A DNA stretch of 64,000 nucleotides from Nocardia brasiliensis ATCC 700358 (lineage in GTDB: Bacteria; Actinomycetota; Actinomycetes; Mycobacteriales; Mycobacteriaceae): the NCBI RefSeq assembly GCF_000250675.2, contig NC_018681.1, positions 1,922,001-1,986,000 of the forward strand, in the 5' to 3' direction. The position numbers and the translations under genes were made by a program. The notes below the pieces were generated by a model, which was not told the origin of the DNA, made no database searches, and was given only the letters and a program-made list of their open reading frames with translations. Shown piece by piece: positions 25,421 through 36,184 of this stretch; within the stretch, counting starts at the first letter, position 1; each line of letters opens with the position of its first letter.

Positions 25421-25576
25421 ATCGCCTGCGAAGCACCGGATATCCACATCCGGGAAAGTTGTGCACATTCTCGGCTCGCACCATCCGATCGGCATCCGGA
25501 TCGGCGACGCTGGTGGCACCCCATTCAAGGGGCGGAAGTTCCCGGGCAAGCGGGCGGAATGCGAAGGGGCGTCACC

Positions 25577-26071
25577 ATGTACGAGGCGAATACGACCGTG
25601 ATCGGCACGATCGTGAACAATCCGGTGAAGCGGGATCTGCCGAACGGCGAGCAGATGCTGACCTTCCGGATGGCGAGCAATTCGCGCAGACTCGACCACG
25701 CGACAGGGGAGTGGGTGGACAACGGCGCTTTGTTCCTCACCGTCTCCTGTTGGCGCCGTTTGGTATCGGGCGTCGACGTATCGCTGCACCGCGGCGACCC
25801 CGTCCTGGCCCACGGCCAACTGCGCTCGCGCGAATACCGCGGCAGAGACGGCGTAGAGCGCCGCGACCTGGAAATGCGCGCCACCGCAGTAGGCCCCGAC
25901 CTCGCCCGCTGCACCGCCCAGGTAACCCGCTGGTCCGCAGACCGCTGGACCGACGACCAACCCCCACAAGAATTCTCGGTCACCGAATCCGGCGTCCTGT
26001 CGGGCGCACTCCCGCCCACCCAACCGCCACAACTCGTCACCGCCGACGAAGCTGTGCCCACCCCGGTCTGA
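25577..26071 (+). CDS. ssb: Single-stranded DNA-binding protein, short paralogue
   Basis: 164 residues from ATG 25577. The OB fold is clear: NTTVIGTIVNNPVKRDL, then MLTFRMASNSRRLDHATGEW, FLTVSCWRRL and GDPVLAHGQLRSREYR. The tail ends DEAVPTPV and lacks the acidic tip (DDDIPF type) through which the main SSB recruits repair proteins, so this is probably the second SSB that many actinobacteria carry, like M. tuberculosis Rv2478c. It opens the conserved ssb-ettA-gdh block, which is interrupted here by darTG. Confidence 0.88.
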   Translation: MYEANTTVIGTIVNNPVKRDLPNGEQMLTFRMASNSRRLDHATGEWVDNGALFLTVSCWRRLVSGVDVSLHRGDPVLAHGQLRSREYRGRDGVERRDLEMRATAVGPDLARCTAQVTRWSADRWTDDQPPQEFSVTESGVLSGALPPTQPPQLVTADEAVPTPV

Positions 26072-26086
26072 CCGCCCGGCGATTCC

Positions 26087-26127
26087 GCCCCGCTCCGGTG
26101 GTGTGAAGACCAAGCCCGGAGCGGGGC
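26087..26127 (+). terminator. Strong stem-loop after ssb
   Basis: GCCCCGCTCCGG (26087-26098) and CCGGAGCGGGGC (26116-26127) form a perfect 12-bp stem with a 17-nt loop. It lies 16 bp past the ssb stop codon and separates ssb from darT. No T-run follows. Confidence 0.6.
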
Positions 26128-26244
26128 TCCAACCGTCCTGCGACCGGGGCGCGATGAGTGCCAGTGGGGTGGAATCTTGGTGATCAGGTCGCCAACCTCG
26201 TCATCCGAGTAGATACGCGACGACGTTCCGTTAGCGCCGAAGCA

Positions 26245-26250
26245 TAGGAT
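26245..26250 (+). promoter_or_regulatory. -10 box of leaderless promoter for darT
   Basis: TAGGAT is followed by six bases and then the GTG start of darT, the spacing of leaderless actinobacterial transcripts. AGGATG could also act as a ribosome site if the transcript begins earlier. Confidence 0.5.
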
Positions 26251-26256
26251 GCACTC

Positions 26257-26952
26257 GTGGATCTGGCCTACATCCCGGCGTCTGGCTTCATGAGCTGCGG
26301 CGGTGGCGCACCGCTGCGCGAGCATCCCAGGGATTGGCTGGCTTGGCACTTCACCCATGCTGGCAACTTGGGCCGAATCGCGTCTGAGAAGGCTCTTCTC
26401 CCAGCCTCAGCCGTAACGCCGAAAGTTAACGTGGCGAACCCTGGCGTCAAGCAGCGGCGTGCCCAGATAGTTGTGAGGCCCGACAGTGAGTACCCTGCAT
26501 GCTATGTGAATGAGCATGTCCCGTTCTATATCGCGGCCAAGTCCCCCATGCTCTACGTAGTTAACCGTGGGCACGCGGACTACAGCGGTGGCAGTGACGA
26601 TTTGGTGTTGCTCGGTTTCGTATTAGGCAATCTGGCAGTTTCGGGAAGTCTCTGGTGTGCTACGGACCAGAACGCTGCGACGTCGACAGTAGGCTTCAGT
26701 CGCAAGCTGGATGATCTCGGTCACTTTGTAGACTTCGACCTCCTGTGCCAGAGAGACTGGTACAACACACCCGACGATCAAAACCGGATGAGTCGTCGAG
26801 CTGCGGAGGTGCTGGTGAAGGACCGATTCGACCTGCGATTGGTCCAGGTGGTGATAGCGAAGAAGGCTTCGGCCCTGGAAGTTGCCAAGGTAGCGTTCCA
26901 AGATGTCGGTGGCGTACGCGAGTATCACGTAGTACCGGAAATGTTCTACTGA
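26257..26952 (+). CDS. darT: DarT toxin: NAD-dependent DNA ADP-ribosyltransferase
   Basis: 231 residues, the normal length. The family (DUF4433) motifs are all present: HFTHAGNL (31-38) in the NAD-binding region, QRRAQI, the ARTT-like block VNEHVPFYIAAKSPMLYVV, the AATSTVGFS segment and RMSRRAAEVLV with Glu184 in the place of the catalytic glutamate. DarT transfers ADP-ribose from NAD to thymidine bases in single-stranded DNA and blocks replication; relatives act in phage defence. It is paired with DarG 13 bp downstream and appears leaderless. It begins a lower-GC segment, a sign of acquisition. Confidence 0.92.
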   Translation: MDLAYIPASGFMSCGGGAPLREHPRDWLAWHFTHAGNLGRIASEKALLPASAVTPKVNVANPGVKQRRAQIVVRPDSEYPACYVNEHVPFYIAAKSPMLYVVNRGHADYSGGSDDLVLLGFVLGNLAVSGSLWCATDQNAATSTVGFSRKLDDLGHFVDFDLLCQRDWYNTPDDQNRMSRRAAEVLVKDRFDLRLVQVVIAKKASALEVAKVAFQDVGGVREYHVVPEMFY

Positions 26953-26965
26953 AGGAGGAGTCCGC

Positions 26966-28036
26966 ATGGTCGTTGAGCAGGCGAGCGGCGATCTCCTTGC
27001 CGCCGACGCCGAAGCGCTAGTCAATACGGTCAACTGCGTGGGCGTCATGGGAAAAGGGATCGCTCTACAGTTTAAAAGGCGGTTTCCAAGCGTATTCAAG
27101 GAGTACGAGGCTGCGTGCCGAAGAGGCGACGTGCAGATTGGAAGAATGTTCGTCAGCCCTATCGAACAACTCGATGGTGCGCGATGGGTGATCAACTTCC
27201 CGACAAAACGTCACTGGCGTTCGCCGTCGAAGCTCGAATACATTGAATCCGGTCTTGATGATCTAAAGCGCGTGCTGATCGAATATGAGATAAATTCCGT
27301 CGCCATACCACCGCTTGGGGCTGGGAACGGTGGATTGTCGTGGGCGGACGTCGAACCATTAATTCGACGTAAGTTGAGCGGAATGGAAGGTATCCGGGTT
27401 CTCCTCTTCTCGCCCTCCTCGGTTCAGCGACCAGTTGCTGCGCCAGAGCATATTAATATGACTTGGGGTCGTGCGCTCGTGGTATCGCTGATTGGATCCT
27501 ACGTCGCTCAACGCGCGATAGCCGAGCCATGGGAAGATCAGCATGGTGCCTCCCATCTTGAGATACAGAAACTTATGTATTTCGCCGAGTTGCTTGAGCC
27601 GCGCCTGAAATTGGACTTCAGTCAAGGCCGCTACGGGCCTTATAGTGAGCGTGTTCGGCACCTCCTGCAGGGAATGGAGGGTGCATACGTCACGGGCCTC
27701 GGCGACGGTGCTTGCAGGGTGCTTGATCTAAGTCCGATAGCTCCGACTGAACGAGGCTATTCGGAGGCCAAGATGTTCCTTGCCAATGGTGACTATGATC
27801 AGGTCTATTCTGTAATCGACCGTGTGATGTCGTGGATTGAAGGGTTCGAAGGGCCCTACGGTGTGGAATTGCTCGCGAGTGCGGATTGGGTCGCGCGGCA
27901 TCATCGCGCCTCAGATGCGACTAAAGCTGCTGAAGTGGTCAGGAAATGGACCGAGCGCAAAGGGCGCCTATTCACGGATGAGCATGTCGCATCAGCGTTG
28001 GGGCATCTTAAAGCTGTGGGGGCACTGCAGGGTTGA
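26966..28036 (+). CDS. darG: DarG antitoxin: macrodomain DNA ADP-ribosylglycohydrolase with DarT-binding domain
   Basis: 356 residues, start ATG 26966 with GGAGGAG. Residues 1-155 are a macrodomain: NTVNCVG with Asn20/Asn23, then GVMGKGIALQFK and PPLGAGNGGLSW for ADP-ribose binding. This part removes ADP-ribose from DNA. Residues 170-356 match the C-terminal domain of DarG (SHLEIQKLMYFAELLE, then GRYGPYSERVRH), which binds and blocks DarT. The size agrees with M. tuberculosis Rv0060. GC content, especially after 27040, is clearly below that of the flanking genes by eye. Confidence 0.92.
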   Translation: MVVEQASGDLLAADAEALVNTVNCVGVMGKGIALQFKRRFPSVFKEYEAACRRGDVQIGRMFVSPIEQLDGARWVINFPTKRHWRSPSKLEYIESGLDDLKRVLIEYEINSVAIPPLGAGNGGLSWADVEPLIRRKLSGMEGIRVLLFSPSSVQRPVAAPEHINMTWGRALVVSLIGSYVAQRAIAEPWEDQHGASHLEIQKLMYFAELLEPRLKLDFSQGRYGPYSERVRHLLQGMEGAYVTGLGDGACRVLDLSPIAPTERGYSEAKMFLANGDYDQVYSVIDRVMSWIEGFEGPYGVELLASADWVARHHRASDATKAAEVVRKWTERKGRLFTDEHVASALGHLKAVGALQG

Positions 28037-28072
28037 CACTTGGTATTGACGACTTGGTGACGCGAGGAACTG

Positions 28073-28267
28073 GTGGCACTGACGGACGATGTGCAAGAGT
28101 TGTGGTTTGAATCTCACGAGGACATCGAGCGATCAGGCACTGTACCGAAGCTGGTAAGGATGGATCAGCCGTACTTGGAAATGGCACTCGGTTTCCGTGC
28201 GCGACAGGACTGGAAATCGGTGGTGTCACGGGGGTGTACTCGACTTCGCGTGCCGTCTGGCGCTTAG
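28073..28267 (+). CDS. Possible small protein after darG
   Basis: 64 residues from GTG 28073, which has GAGGAACTG at ribosome-site distance. The sequence begins ALTDDVQELWFESHEDIERS and is acidic in the first half and basic in the second. I recognise no family. It may be a real small gene carried with darTG or the remains of a longer one. The rest of 28037-28618 shows no gene; 28440-28530 is a G-rich low-complexity stretch. Confidence 0.35.
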   Translation: MALTDDVQELWFESHEDIERSGTVPKLVRMDQPYLEMALGFRARQDWKSVVSRGCTRLRVPSGA

Positions 28268-28605
28268 GCTGCTGGCTTTCGCGCGGTGGCGGCGGACGTT
28301 TGAGCGGTGTTCATTAAGCCTGCGTCTACGCTCTCATGTAACGATCTTGCGGGCCAGGCACGACTAGGCGTCGGGGTACCTCGACTACTCACCCCCGTGC
28401 CCACCCTCGGTGGGAACGCGCGGCGACTCCGCCCCCGTCCTTGGCATCACGACCGCAGCTGGAGCGGGGGTGAACTGGTCGACCGTGGGGGTGGGCGGGA
28501 TCCCGGTGGGGGTGGGAATCCTGGTGATCTGGTGCTGGTTGAATGTACGGGCCCGTGAGCTGCGAGGGTGGGGCAGTGGGGCGTAATCGTTGATCCCCTT
28601 ACCGA

Positions 28606-28611
28606 TAGGCT
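28606..28611 (+). promoter_or_regulatory. -10 box of leaderless promoter for ettA
   Basis: TAGGCT is followed by seven bases and the ATG at 28619; there is no Shine-Dalgarno sequence. This fits leaderless transcription and gives ettA its own promoter downstream of the darTG insertion. Confidence 0.5.
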
Positions 28612-28618
28612 TCCCTGT

Positions 28619-30295
<1,677 letters not shown>

Positions 30296-30307
30296 TCCCG
30301 GTCGTCT

Positions 30308-30336
30308 CGGGGTAGGTGCGCCGCGCACCTACCCCG
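30308..30336 (+). terminator. Stem-loop terminator after ettA
   Basis: CGGGGTAGGTGCG and CGCACCTACCCCG form a perfect 13-bp stem with a CCG loop, 12 bp past the ettA stop. No T-run, as is common for actinobacterial terminators. Confidence 0.65.
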
Positions 30337-30438
30337 ATGAGTGATACCCGAAGTACCCCGAACGCACTGTCTCGGATCCGGCACAACGGCGACCGGCCCG
30401 CGCACACGACCCGCGCGGATCTCGCTAGTGTGGGATAC

Positions 30439-30558
30439 GTGAATGCGAAGGCGCAGTTCGAGCAGTCGGCGGTCCGCACCGCCGAGGTGGTGGCCGAGCT
30501 GAACCGAGGTGCTTCGGCCCCGTTGCCGCCGCGGAAAGCACCTGTCGCGCACACCTGA
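30439..30558 (+). CDS. Possible 39-residue leaderless small protein
   Basis: GTG 30439 is preceded by TAGTGT (30426-30431) and seven bases, an ideal leaderless arrangement. The frame encodes NAKAQFEQSAVRTAEVVAEL and then a Pro/Ala-rich tail ending PVAHT. The first half is helical and well formed for so short an ORF. No family recognised. It lies between ettA and gdh, and the remaining part of this gap shows nothing else. Confidence 0.4.
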   Translation: MNAKAQFEQSAVRTAEVVAELNRGASAPLPPRKAPVAHT

Positions 30559-30748
30559 CGTTCGTGGGTCCGAACGATGCTGTGTGCCGAGATCATCCGT
30601 TCGAGATCGGCAATCGCGTGGCGAACACGGCGGTTGTGGTGAACACCCCAGGATTGGAAGGGATTTCACCCCCGCTTCTTCGACGTACAGCTACTCTCGG
30701 ACCGGCGTCGCTTTGTTACGGAACCGAATCCGAGGAGTTGGCGAAAAA

Positions 30749-33700
30749 ATGACGGTCTCGTCCGAATTGTCCAGTGCGGCGTGGGCCGCTGGTTTGCCGC
30801 AGGCACTGCGCGGCGAACTGGCGACCCTCGAGGAGGCGTATTTCCGCCACGTCGACGCTGGCGATGTGGACTGCGCGATCACCGGCATCACACAGATCTT
30901 CCGGCGGCACATGGAATTGGCCATGCATCGTCCGGCCGGCCGGGCACTAGTACGGGTGTACCACCCGGATGACAGCTCCGGCCTCGGCGCGGCAGTACAG
31001 ATCGTCACCGACGACATGTCGCTGCTGGTCGAATCGATCACCGCGTCGCTGAGCAGGCTCGGCGTGAGCGTGAGTGAAGTTATCCATCCGATTTTCGAGG
31101 TCGAGCGCGACGCGGACGGACGCCTCGAACAAGCCGCCCCGCACGAGGTGGACAGCAACGGCGCTTCCGGGCTGCGCGAGTCCTGGATGCATCTGCAACT
31201 GCACCCGGCCACCAGCCGGGCGCAGCTGAGCCGGATCGAATCCGGCCTGCCGAATGTGATCGCCGACGTGCGCCAGGTCATCGGCGACACCGAGGCGATC
31301 AAGGATGTCCAGAGCAAGCTGGCCGAGGACCTGGAGTTGGCCGCGAAGTCCGGCAAGGCGCCGTTCTCGGAGACCGACCTGGTCGACACCGCGAACCTGC
31401 TGCGCTGGCTGGCCGGCGGAAACTTCACCGTGCTCGGGTACGCCCGCTACCGGCTGAGTTCCGACCAGGAGCAGCAATCCTCCAACGCGCTGCCCGGTAC
31501 CTGCCTCGGCGTGCTGCGGCCCGACGTCGGCACCGATTTCCAGGTGCCGATCAACGCGATCGACCGGCCGCTGCTGATCCTGACCCAGGGTCTGGTCCCG
31601 GCCACCGTGCACCGCTCGGTCTACCCGTACTTCATCGGGGTCGCCGATTTCGACGAGTCCGGCACCATCGTCGGCGAGCACCTGTTCATCGGCGTCTTCA
31701 CGGTCACCGCCGTGCACGAGAACGTGCTCGACATCCCGGTGATCGAGCGGCGCGTGCGCTCGGTGATCGAGGAGAGCGGCTTCGATCTGGACTCCTTCTC
31801 CGGGCAGGCGATGCTCGAGGTCATCCAGTCCTTCCCGCGCACCGAGCTGTTCTCCTCCGACGACGACACGATGCGCAAGACCGCCGTGGCGGTGCTGAAC
31901 ATCGGTCTGCGCCGGCAGGTGCGGTTGTTGCTGCGCGCGGACGGCTACGGCCGTTTCGTGGCGTGCATGGTCTACCTGCCGCGTGACCGGTACACCACCC
32001 GGGTGCGCCTGGAAATGCAGGAAATCCTGGTTCGGGAACTGGGCGGCGTCGATATCGACTACTCCGCCCGGGTCGCCGAAAGCGATTTGGCCAGCGTGTA
32101 TTTCACGGTGCGCATGCCCGCGGCCGAGCACGGCGCTCCGCGCTACGCGGCGGCACCGGCGGCGGACACCTCCGAGGCCAACCGCCTGCGCATCCAGGGC
32201 CTGCTCGCCGAGGCGAGTCGCACCTGGGAAGACCATCTGAACGACGAGGTCAGCACCTCGACGATGCTGGACCCGGCGGTGGTGCAGCGCTACGCCGTGG
32301 CCTTCCCGGACGCCTACAAGGAAGACTTCGAAGCCGACCGCGCGCTGGCCGATATCGTCCGGCTCGAGCACCTGCGCGACGGCGGCATCGATCAGTACCT
32401 GTACCGCAACGCGGGCTCGGAGCCGGGAAGCTGGCGCTTCTCCCTCTACGTCGGTGGCGCGGGCATCTCGCTGAGCCAGGTGCTGCCGGTGTTGCAGAGC
32501 CTCGGCGTCGAGGTCGTCGACGAGCGGCCCTACCAGCTGGAGCTGGAACCGCAGCCGGGCGGCGACCCGAGCAGCGGCGGCGAGCGCTGGATCTACGACT
32601 TCGGTCTGCTGGCCCGCCCGGAACTGCTGCGCAGCGCGCTCGACCGGGACCTGGACGCGGAACTGCTGGAGTCCTCCAAGCGTGCCGCGGTGCTCGAGGC
32701 CGAAGTGCGCGGCCTGCGTGAGCGGTTCACCGAGGCGTTCGAGGCAACCTGGTACGGCCGTGCCGAAGCCGACGGACTCAACGAGCTGGTGCTGCGCGCC
32801 CGGCTGCCGTGGCGTGCGGTCTCGATCCTGCGGGCCTACGCCAAATACCTGCAGCAGGCGGGCTTCCCGTACAGCCAGGCGAACATCTCCCGGGTGCTGC
32901 TCACCTATCCGGATGTGGCCCGGCTGTTCGTCGACCTGTTCGGTGCGCGATTCGACCCGGACACCGTCTCGGCCGAGCACGCCGCCGAACTGGAAACCCA
33001 GGTGCGCGGCCGGATCGACGAGGTGGTCAGCCTGGATGCCGACCGCATCCTGCGCGCCATCCTCAACCTGATCCGGGCGACGCTGCGCACCAACTACTAC
33101 GTCACCGACGCCGAGGGCATGTCGCGCGACTACCTGTCGATGAAGGTCGAGCCGCGCGAGATCAGCGAATTGCCCAAGCCGCGGCCGCAGTTCGAGATCT
33201 TCGTGTACTCGCCCCGGGTCGAGGGCGTGCACCTGCGGTTCGGTCCGGTCGCGCGCGGCGGGTTGCGCTGGTCCGACCGGCTCGAGGATTTCCGCACCGA
33301 GGTGCTCGGCCTGGTCAAGGCGCAGGCGGTGAAGAACGCGGTGATCGTTCCGGTCGGCGCGAAGGGTGGCTTCGTGGTGAAGCAACCGCCGGCCGCCACC
33401 GGCGATCCGGTCGCGGACCGGCAGGCGCTGGGCGCCGAGGGCGTCGCCTGCTACCGGACCTTCATCTCCGGCCTGCTGGACGTGACCGACAACGTCGATC
33501 GGGCCACCGGCGAGGTGCTCCCGCCGGCCCGGGTGGTCCGGCGCGACGGCGACGACACCTACCTGGTCGTCGCCGCGGACAAGGGCACCGCGACCTTCTC
33601 CGATATCGCCAACGATGTGGCCAAGCGCTACGGCTTCTGGCTCGGCGACGCGTTCGCCTCCGGTGGTTCGGCGGGCTACGACCACAAGGCGATGGGCATC

Positions 33701-35701
33701 ACCGCCAAGGGTGCCTGGGAGAGCGTCAAGCGCCACTTCCTGGAGATGGATATCGACACGCAGACAGAGGATTTCACTGTCGTCGGTATCGGTGACATGA
33801 GCGGTGACGTGTTCGGTAACGGCATGCTGCTCTCCGAGCACATCCGCCTGCTCGCCGCGTTCGATCACCGGCACATCTTCTTGGACCCGAACCCCGACAC
33901 GGCGGCGTCCTACGCCGAGCGGCAGCGCATGTTCCAGCTGCCGCGCTCGTCGTGGGCGGATTACGACGCCAAGCTGATCAGTGCCGGCGGCGGCGTCTGG
34001 GACCGCACCGTGAAGTCGGTGCCGATCAGTCCGCAGGCGCGAAAGGCGTTGGGCCTCGGCGACGATGTCGAATCCCTGTCGCCGCCCGAGCTGGTGCGCG
34101 CGATCCTGCTCGCCCCGGCGCAGCTGCTGTGGAACGGCGGCATCGGCACCTACATCAAGTCGAGCACCGAATCCAACGCCGACGTCGGCGACAAGTCCAA
34201 CGATCCGGTCCGGGTCAACGGAAACCAGTTGCGCGTCAAGGTGATCGGCGAAGGCGGCAACCTGGGCGCGACGGCGCTCGGCCGGATCGAGTTCTGCCGC
34301 AACGGCGGCAAGATGAACACCGACGCGCTGGACAACTCGGCAGGCGTCGACTGCTCCGACCACGAGGTCAACATCAAGGTGCTGCTCGACGGTGTCGTCA
34401 GCAGCGGCGAACTGGCGGAGCCGGATCGCAACCCGCTGCTCGCCTCGATGACCGACGAGGTCGCGCAGATCGTGCTCGAAGACAATGTGGCGCAGAACTT
34501 CCTGATGGGTATTTCGCGCACCGACGCACCGCAGATGCTGAACGTGCACATGCGCCTCATCGACGATCTCGAAGAGCGCCGCGGTCTGGATCGCGAACTG
34601 GAGGCACTGCCCTCCGAGGCGCAGATGCAGCGCATGCTCGAGGAGGGTGCGGGCCTGACCTCGCCGGAGCTGTCGAATCTGATGGCGCACGTGAAGCTTT
34701 CGCTGAAGGCGGACCTGCTCCAGACGGATTTGCCGGACAGCGCCTACTTCACCACGCGGCTGCCGGACTACTTCCCGACGCCGCTGCGCGATCGGTTCGG
34801 CGCGGCGATCAAGAAGCACCGGCTGCGTCGCGAGATCCTCACCACGATGATCGTCAACGAGATGGTGGACTACGGCGGTATCACCTACGCGCACCGGTTG
34901 AGCGAGGAGACCGGCGCCACCGCCACCGACTCGGTGCGTGCGTTCGCCGCGGCCACCGAAATCTTCGGCCTGCCGGAGATGTGGGCGCGGATCCGGGCGG
35001 CCGACGCCACCACCTCGGTGCGCGACCTGCTGGAACTGGAGACCAAGCGCACGCTGGACCGGGCGTCGCGGTGGTTCCTGAGCAACCGGCCGCAGCCGAT
35101 CGCGGTCGGCGCCGAGATCAACCGGTACTGCCGGGACGTGCAGGAACTGGCGCCGAAGGTGCCGGGCTGGCTGCGCGGGCACCACGTCTCGACGCTCACC
35201 GATCAGTCGGCCGAGCTGATCGCGCGCGGAGCGCCGACCGACCTGGCCACCGAGGTGTTCGGGCTGCTCAACCTGTTCCCGCTGCTGGACATCGTGGATA
35301 TCGCGGATATCACCGATCGGGACGGCGACGAGGTCGGCGCGCTCTACTACGCGCTGAACGAGCACCTCAAGATCGACTGGTTGTTGCAGGCGGTCAGCCA
35401 CCTGGAACGCGGCGACCGCTGGCACTCGCTGGCCAGGCTCGCGCTGCGTGACGACATGTACGCGTCGCTGCGCTCGCTGACCCTGGACGTGCTCTCCGCC
35501 GGAGACCCGGAGGAGAGCGCGGACGAGAAGATTGCATACTGGGAGTCGAAGAACCAGTCCAGGCTCGGGCGTGCCCGTGCCGCACTGTCGGAGTTGTTCG
35601 AGTCCGGAACCCACGATCTCGCCACGCTGTCGGTTGCAGCGCGGCAGGTGCGAAGCATGGTGAGCGGGGTGGGCGCCCAGTCGGAGGTAGCAGCACGGTG
35701 A
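30749..35701 (+). CDS. gdh: NAD-specific glutamate dehydrogenase, large (about 180 kDa) type
   Basis: 1650 residues from ATG 30749, which has GAGGAG upstream; M. tuberculosis Rv2476c has a similar size. The long N-terminal half carries ACT-like regulatory regions. The catalytic core contains the substrate segment GPVARGGLRWSDR, the Lys-containing KAQAVKNAVIVPVGAKGG and the NAD-binding region around VVGIGDMSGDVFGNGML. It deaminates glutamate to 2-oxoglutarate with NAD; in mycobacteria the orthologue is controlled by the FHA protein GarA under PknG. Stop codon overlaps the start of the thioesterase gene by four bases, so the two are translationally coupled. Confidence 0.95.
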   Translation: MTVSSELSSAAWAAGLPQALRGELATLEEAYFRHVDAGDVDCAITGITQIFRRHMELAMHRPAGRALVRVYHPDDSSGLGAAVQIVTDDMSLLVESITASLSRLGVSVSEVIHPIFEVERDADGRLEQAAPHEVDSNGASGLRESWMHLQLHPATSRAQLSRIESGLPNVIADVRQVIGDTEAIKDVQSKLAEDLELAAKSGKAPFSETDLVDTANLLRWLAGGNFTVLGYARYRLSSDQEQQSSNALPGTCLGVLRPDVGTDFQVPINAIDRPLLILTQGLVPATVHRSVYPYFIGVADFDESGTIVGEHLFIGVFTVTAVHENVLDIPVIERRVRSVIEESGFDLDSFSGQAMLEVIQSFPRTELFSSDDDTMRKTAVAVLNIGLRRQVRLLLRADGYGRFVACMVYLPRDRYTTRVRLEMQEILVRELGGVDIDYSARVAESDLASVYFTVRMPAAEHGAPRYAAAPAADTSEANRLRIQGLLAEASRTWEDHLNDEVSTSTMLDPAVVQRYAVAFPDAYKEDFEADRALADIVRLEHLRDGGIDQYLYRNAGSEPGSWRFSLYVGGAGISLSQVLPVLQSLGVEVVDERPYQLELEPQPGGDPSSGGERWIYDFGLLARPELLRSALDRDLDAELLESSKRAAVLEAEVRGLRERFTEAFEATWYGRAEADGLNELVLRARLPWRAVSILRAYAKYLQQAGFPYSQANISRVLLTYPDVARLFVDLFGARFDPDTVSAEHAAELETQVRGRIDEVVSLDADRILRAILNLIRATLRTNYYVTDAEGMSRDYLSMKVEPREISELPKPRPQFEIFVYSPRVEGVHLRFGPVARGGLRWSDRLEDFRTEVLGLVKAQAVKNAVIVPVGAKGGFVVKQPPAATGDPVADRQALGAEGVACYRTFISGLLDVTDNVDRATGEVLPPARVVRRDGDDTYLVVAADKGTATFSDIANDVAKRYGFWLGDAFASGGSAGYDHKAMGITAKGAWESVKRHFLEMDIDTQTEDFTVVGIGDMSGDVFGNGMLLSEHIRLLAAFDHRHIFLDPNPDTAASYAERQRMFQLPRSSWADYDAKLISAGGGVWDRTVKSVPISPQARKALGLGDDVESLSPPELVRAILLAPAQLLWNGGIGTYIKSSTESNADVGDKSNDPVRVNGNQLRVKVIGEGGNLGATALGRIEFCRNGGKMNTDALDNSAGVDCSDHEVNIKVLLDGVVSSGELAEPDRNPLLASMTDEVAQIVLEDNVAQNFLMGISRTDAPQMLNVHMRLIDDLEERRGLDRELEALPSEAQMQRMLEEGAGLTSPELSNLMAHVKLSLKADLLQTDLPDSAYFTTRLPDYFPTPLRDRFGAAIKKHRLRREILTTMIVNEMVDYGGITYAHRLSEETGATATDSVRAFAAATEIFGLPEMWARIRAADATTSVRDLLELETKRTLDRASRWFLSNRPQPIAVGAEINRYCRDVQELAPKVPGWLRGHHVSTLTDQSAELIARGAPTDLATEVFGLLNLFPLLDIVDIADITDRDGDEVGALYYALNEHLKIDWLLQAVSHLERGDRWHSLARLALRDDMYASLRSLTLDVLSAGDPEESADEKIAYWESKNQSRLGRARAALSELFESGTHDLATLSVAARQVRSMVSGVGAQSEVAAR

Positions 35702-36168
35702 CGAGTCCGTTGAACGGTCACGGGAAGGCGCAGGGCGGCCAAGCCGTGCTGCCCAAGCGTTTCCACACCCAGGTCGAGGTCAGGTGGTCGGACATGGATG
35801 CGTTCCAGCACGTGAACCATGCCCGCATGGTGACCCTGCTGGAGGAAGCGCGCATCCCGTGGCTGCTCGAGCCGGGCCGGCCGACCGCCGCGCTCGGCAC
35901 GGGCTGTGTCCTCGCCGATCTGCGGGTCCGTTACCGCGGTCAGCTGCGGCACGAGGACACTCCGCTCGATATCGCCATGTGGATCGAGCAGCTGCGGGCC
36001 GTCGACTTCACCATCGGCTACGAGGTGCGGGCCGCCGCCGCGGCCCCGGACTCGCCGCCGGCGGTGATCGCCGCCACGCAGATCGCCGCGTTCGACATGC
36101 AGGCGCAGCGGTTGCGCAGGCTCACCGATGACGAGCGGGACTATCTCGCCCAGTGGCGTAACGACTGA
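35698..36168 (+). CDS. Hotdog-fold acyl-CoA thioesterase (4HBT type)
   Basis: 156 residues with the 4HBT signature VRWSDMDAFQHVNHARMVTL, in which the Asp of SDMDAF is the usual catalytic residue. Starts at GTG overlapping the gdh stop (GTGA). It is the counterpart of Rv2475c. Family members hydrolyse acyl- or aryl-CoA esters; the substrate is not known. The conserved coupling to gdh in mycobacteria and here suggests a linked metabolic role, which is inference. Confidence 0.85.
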   Translation: MTSPLNGHGKAQGGQAVLPKRFHTQVEVRWSDMDAFQHVNHARMVTLLEEARIPWLLEPGRPTAALGTGCVLADLRVRYRGQLRHEDTPLDIAMWIEQLRAVDFTIGYEVRAAAAAPDSPPAVIAATQIAAFDMQAQRLRRLTDDERDYLAQWRND

Positions 36169-36184
36169 TCCAGTACCGGTCGTG

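Noticed and set aside
23892..25484. A 530-codon minus-strand frame with Pro-rich repeats
   Set aside because: The Pro-rich part only reflects the G-rich tandem repeats; the rest is antisense to the PLP enzyme.
30947..35614. A 1555-codon open frame antisense to gdh
   Set aside because: It is a mirror of the high-GC third-position bias of gdh; its predicted protein is rich in Arg, His, Val and Asp with no domain, and gdh is certain.
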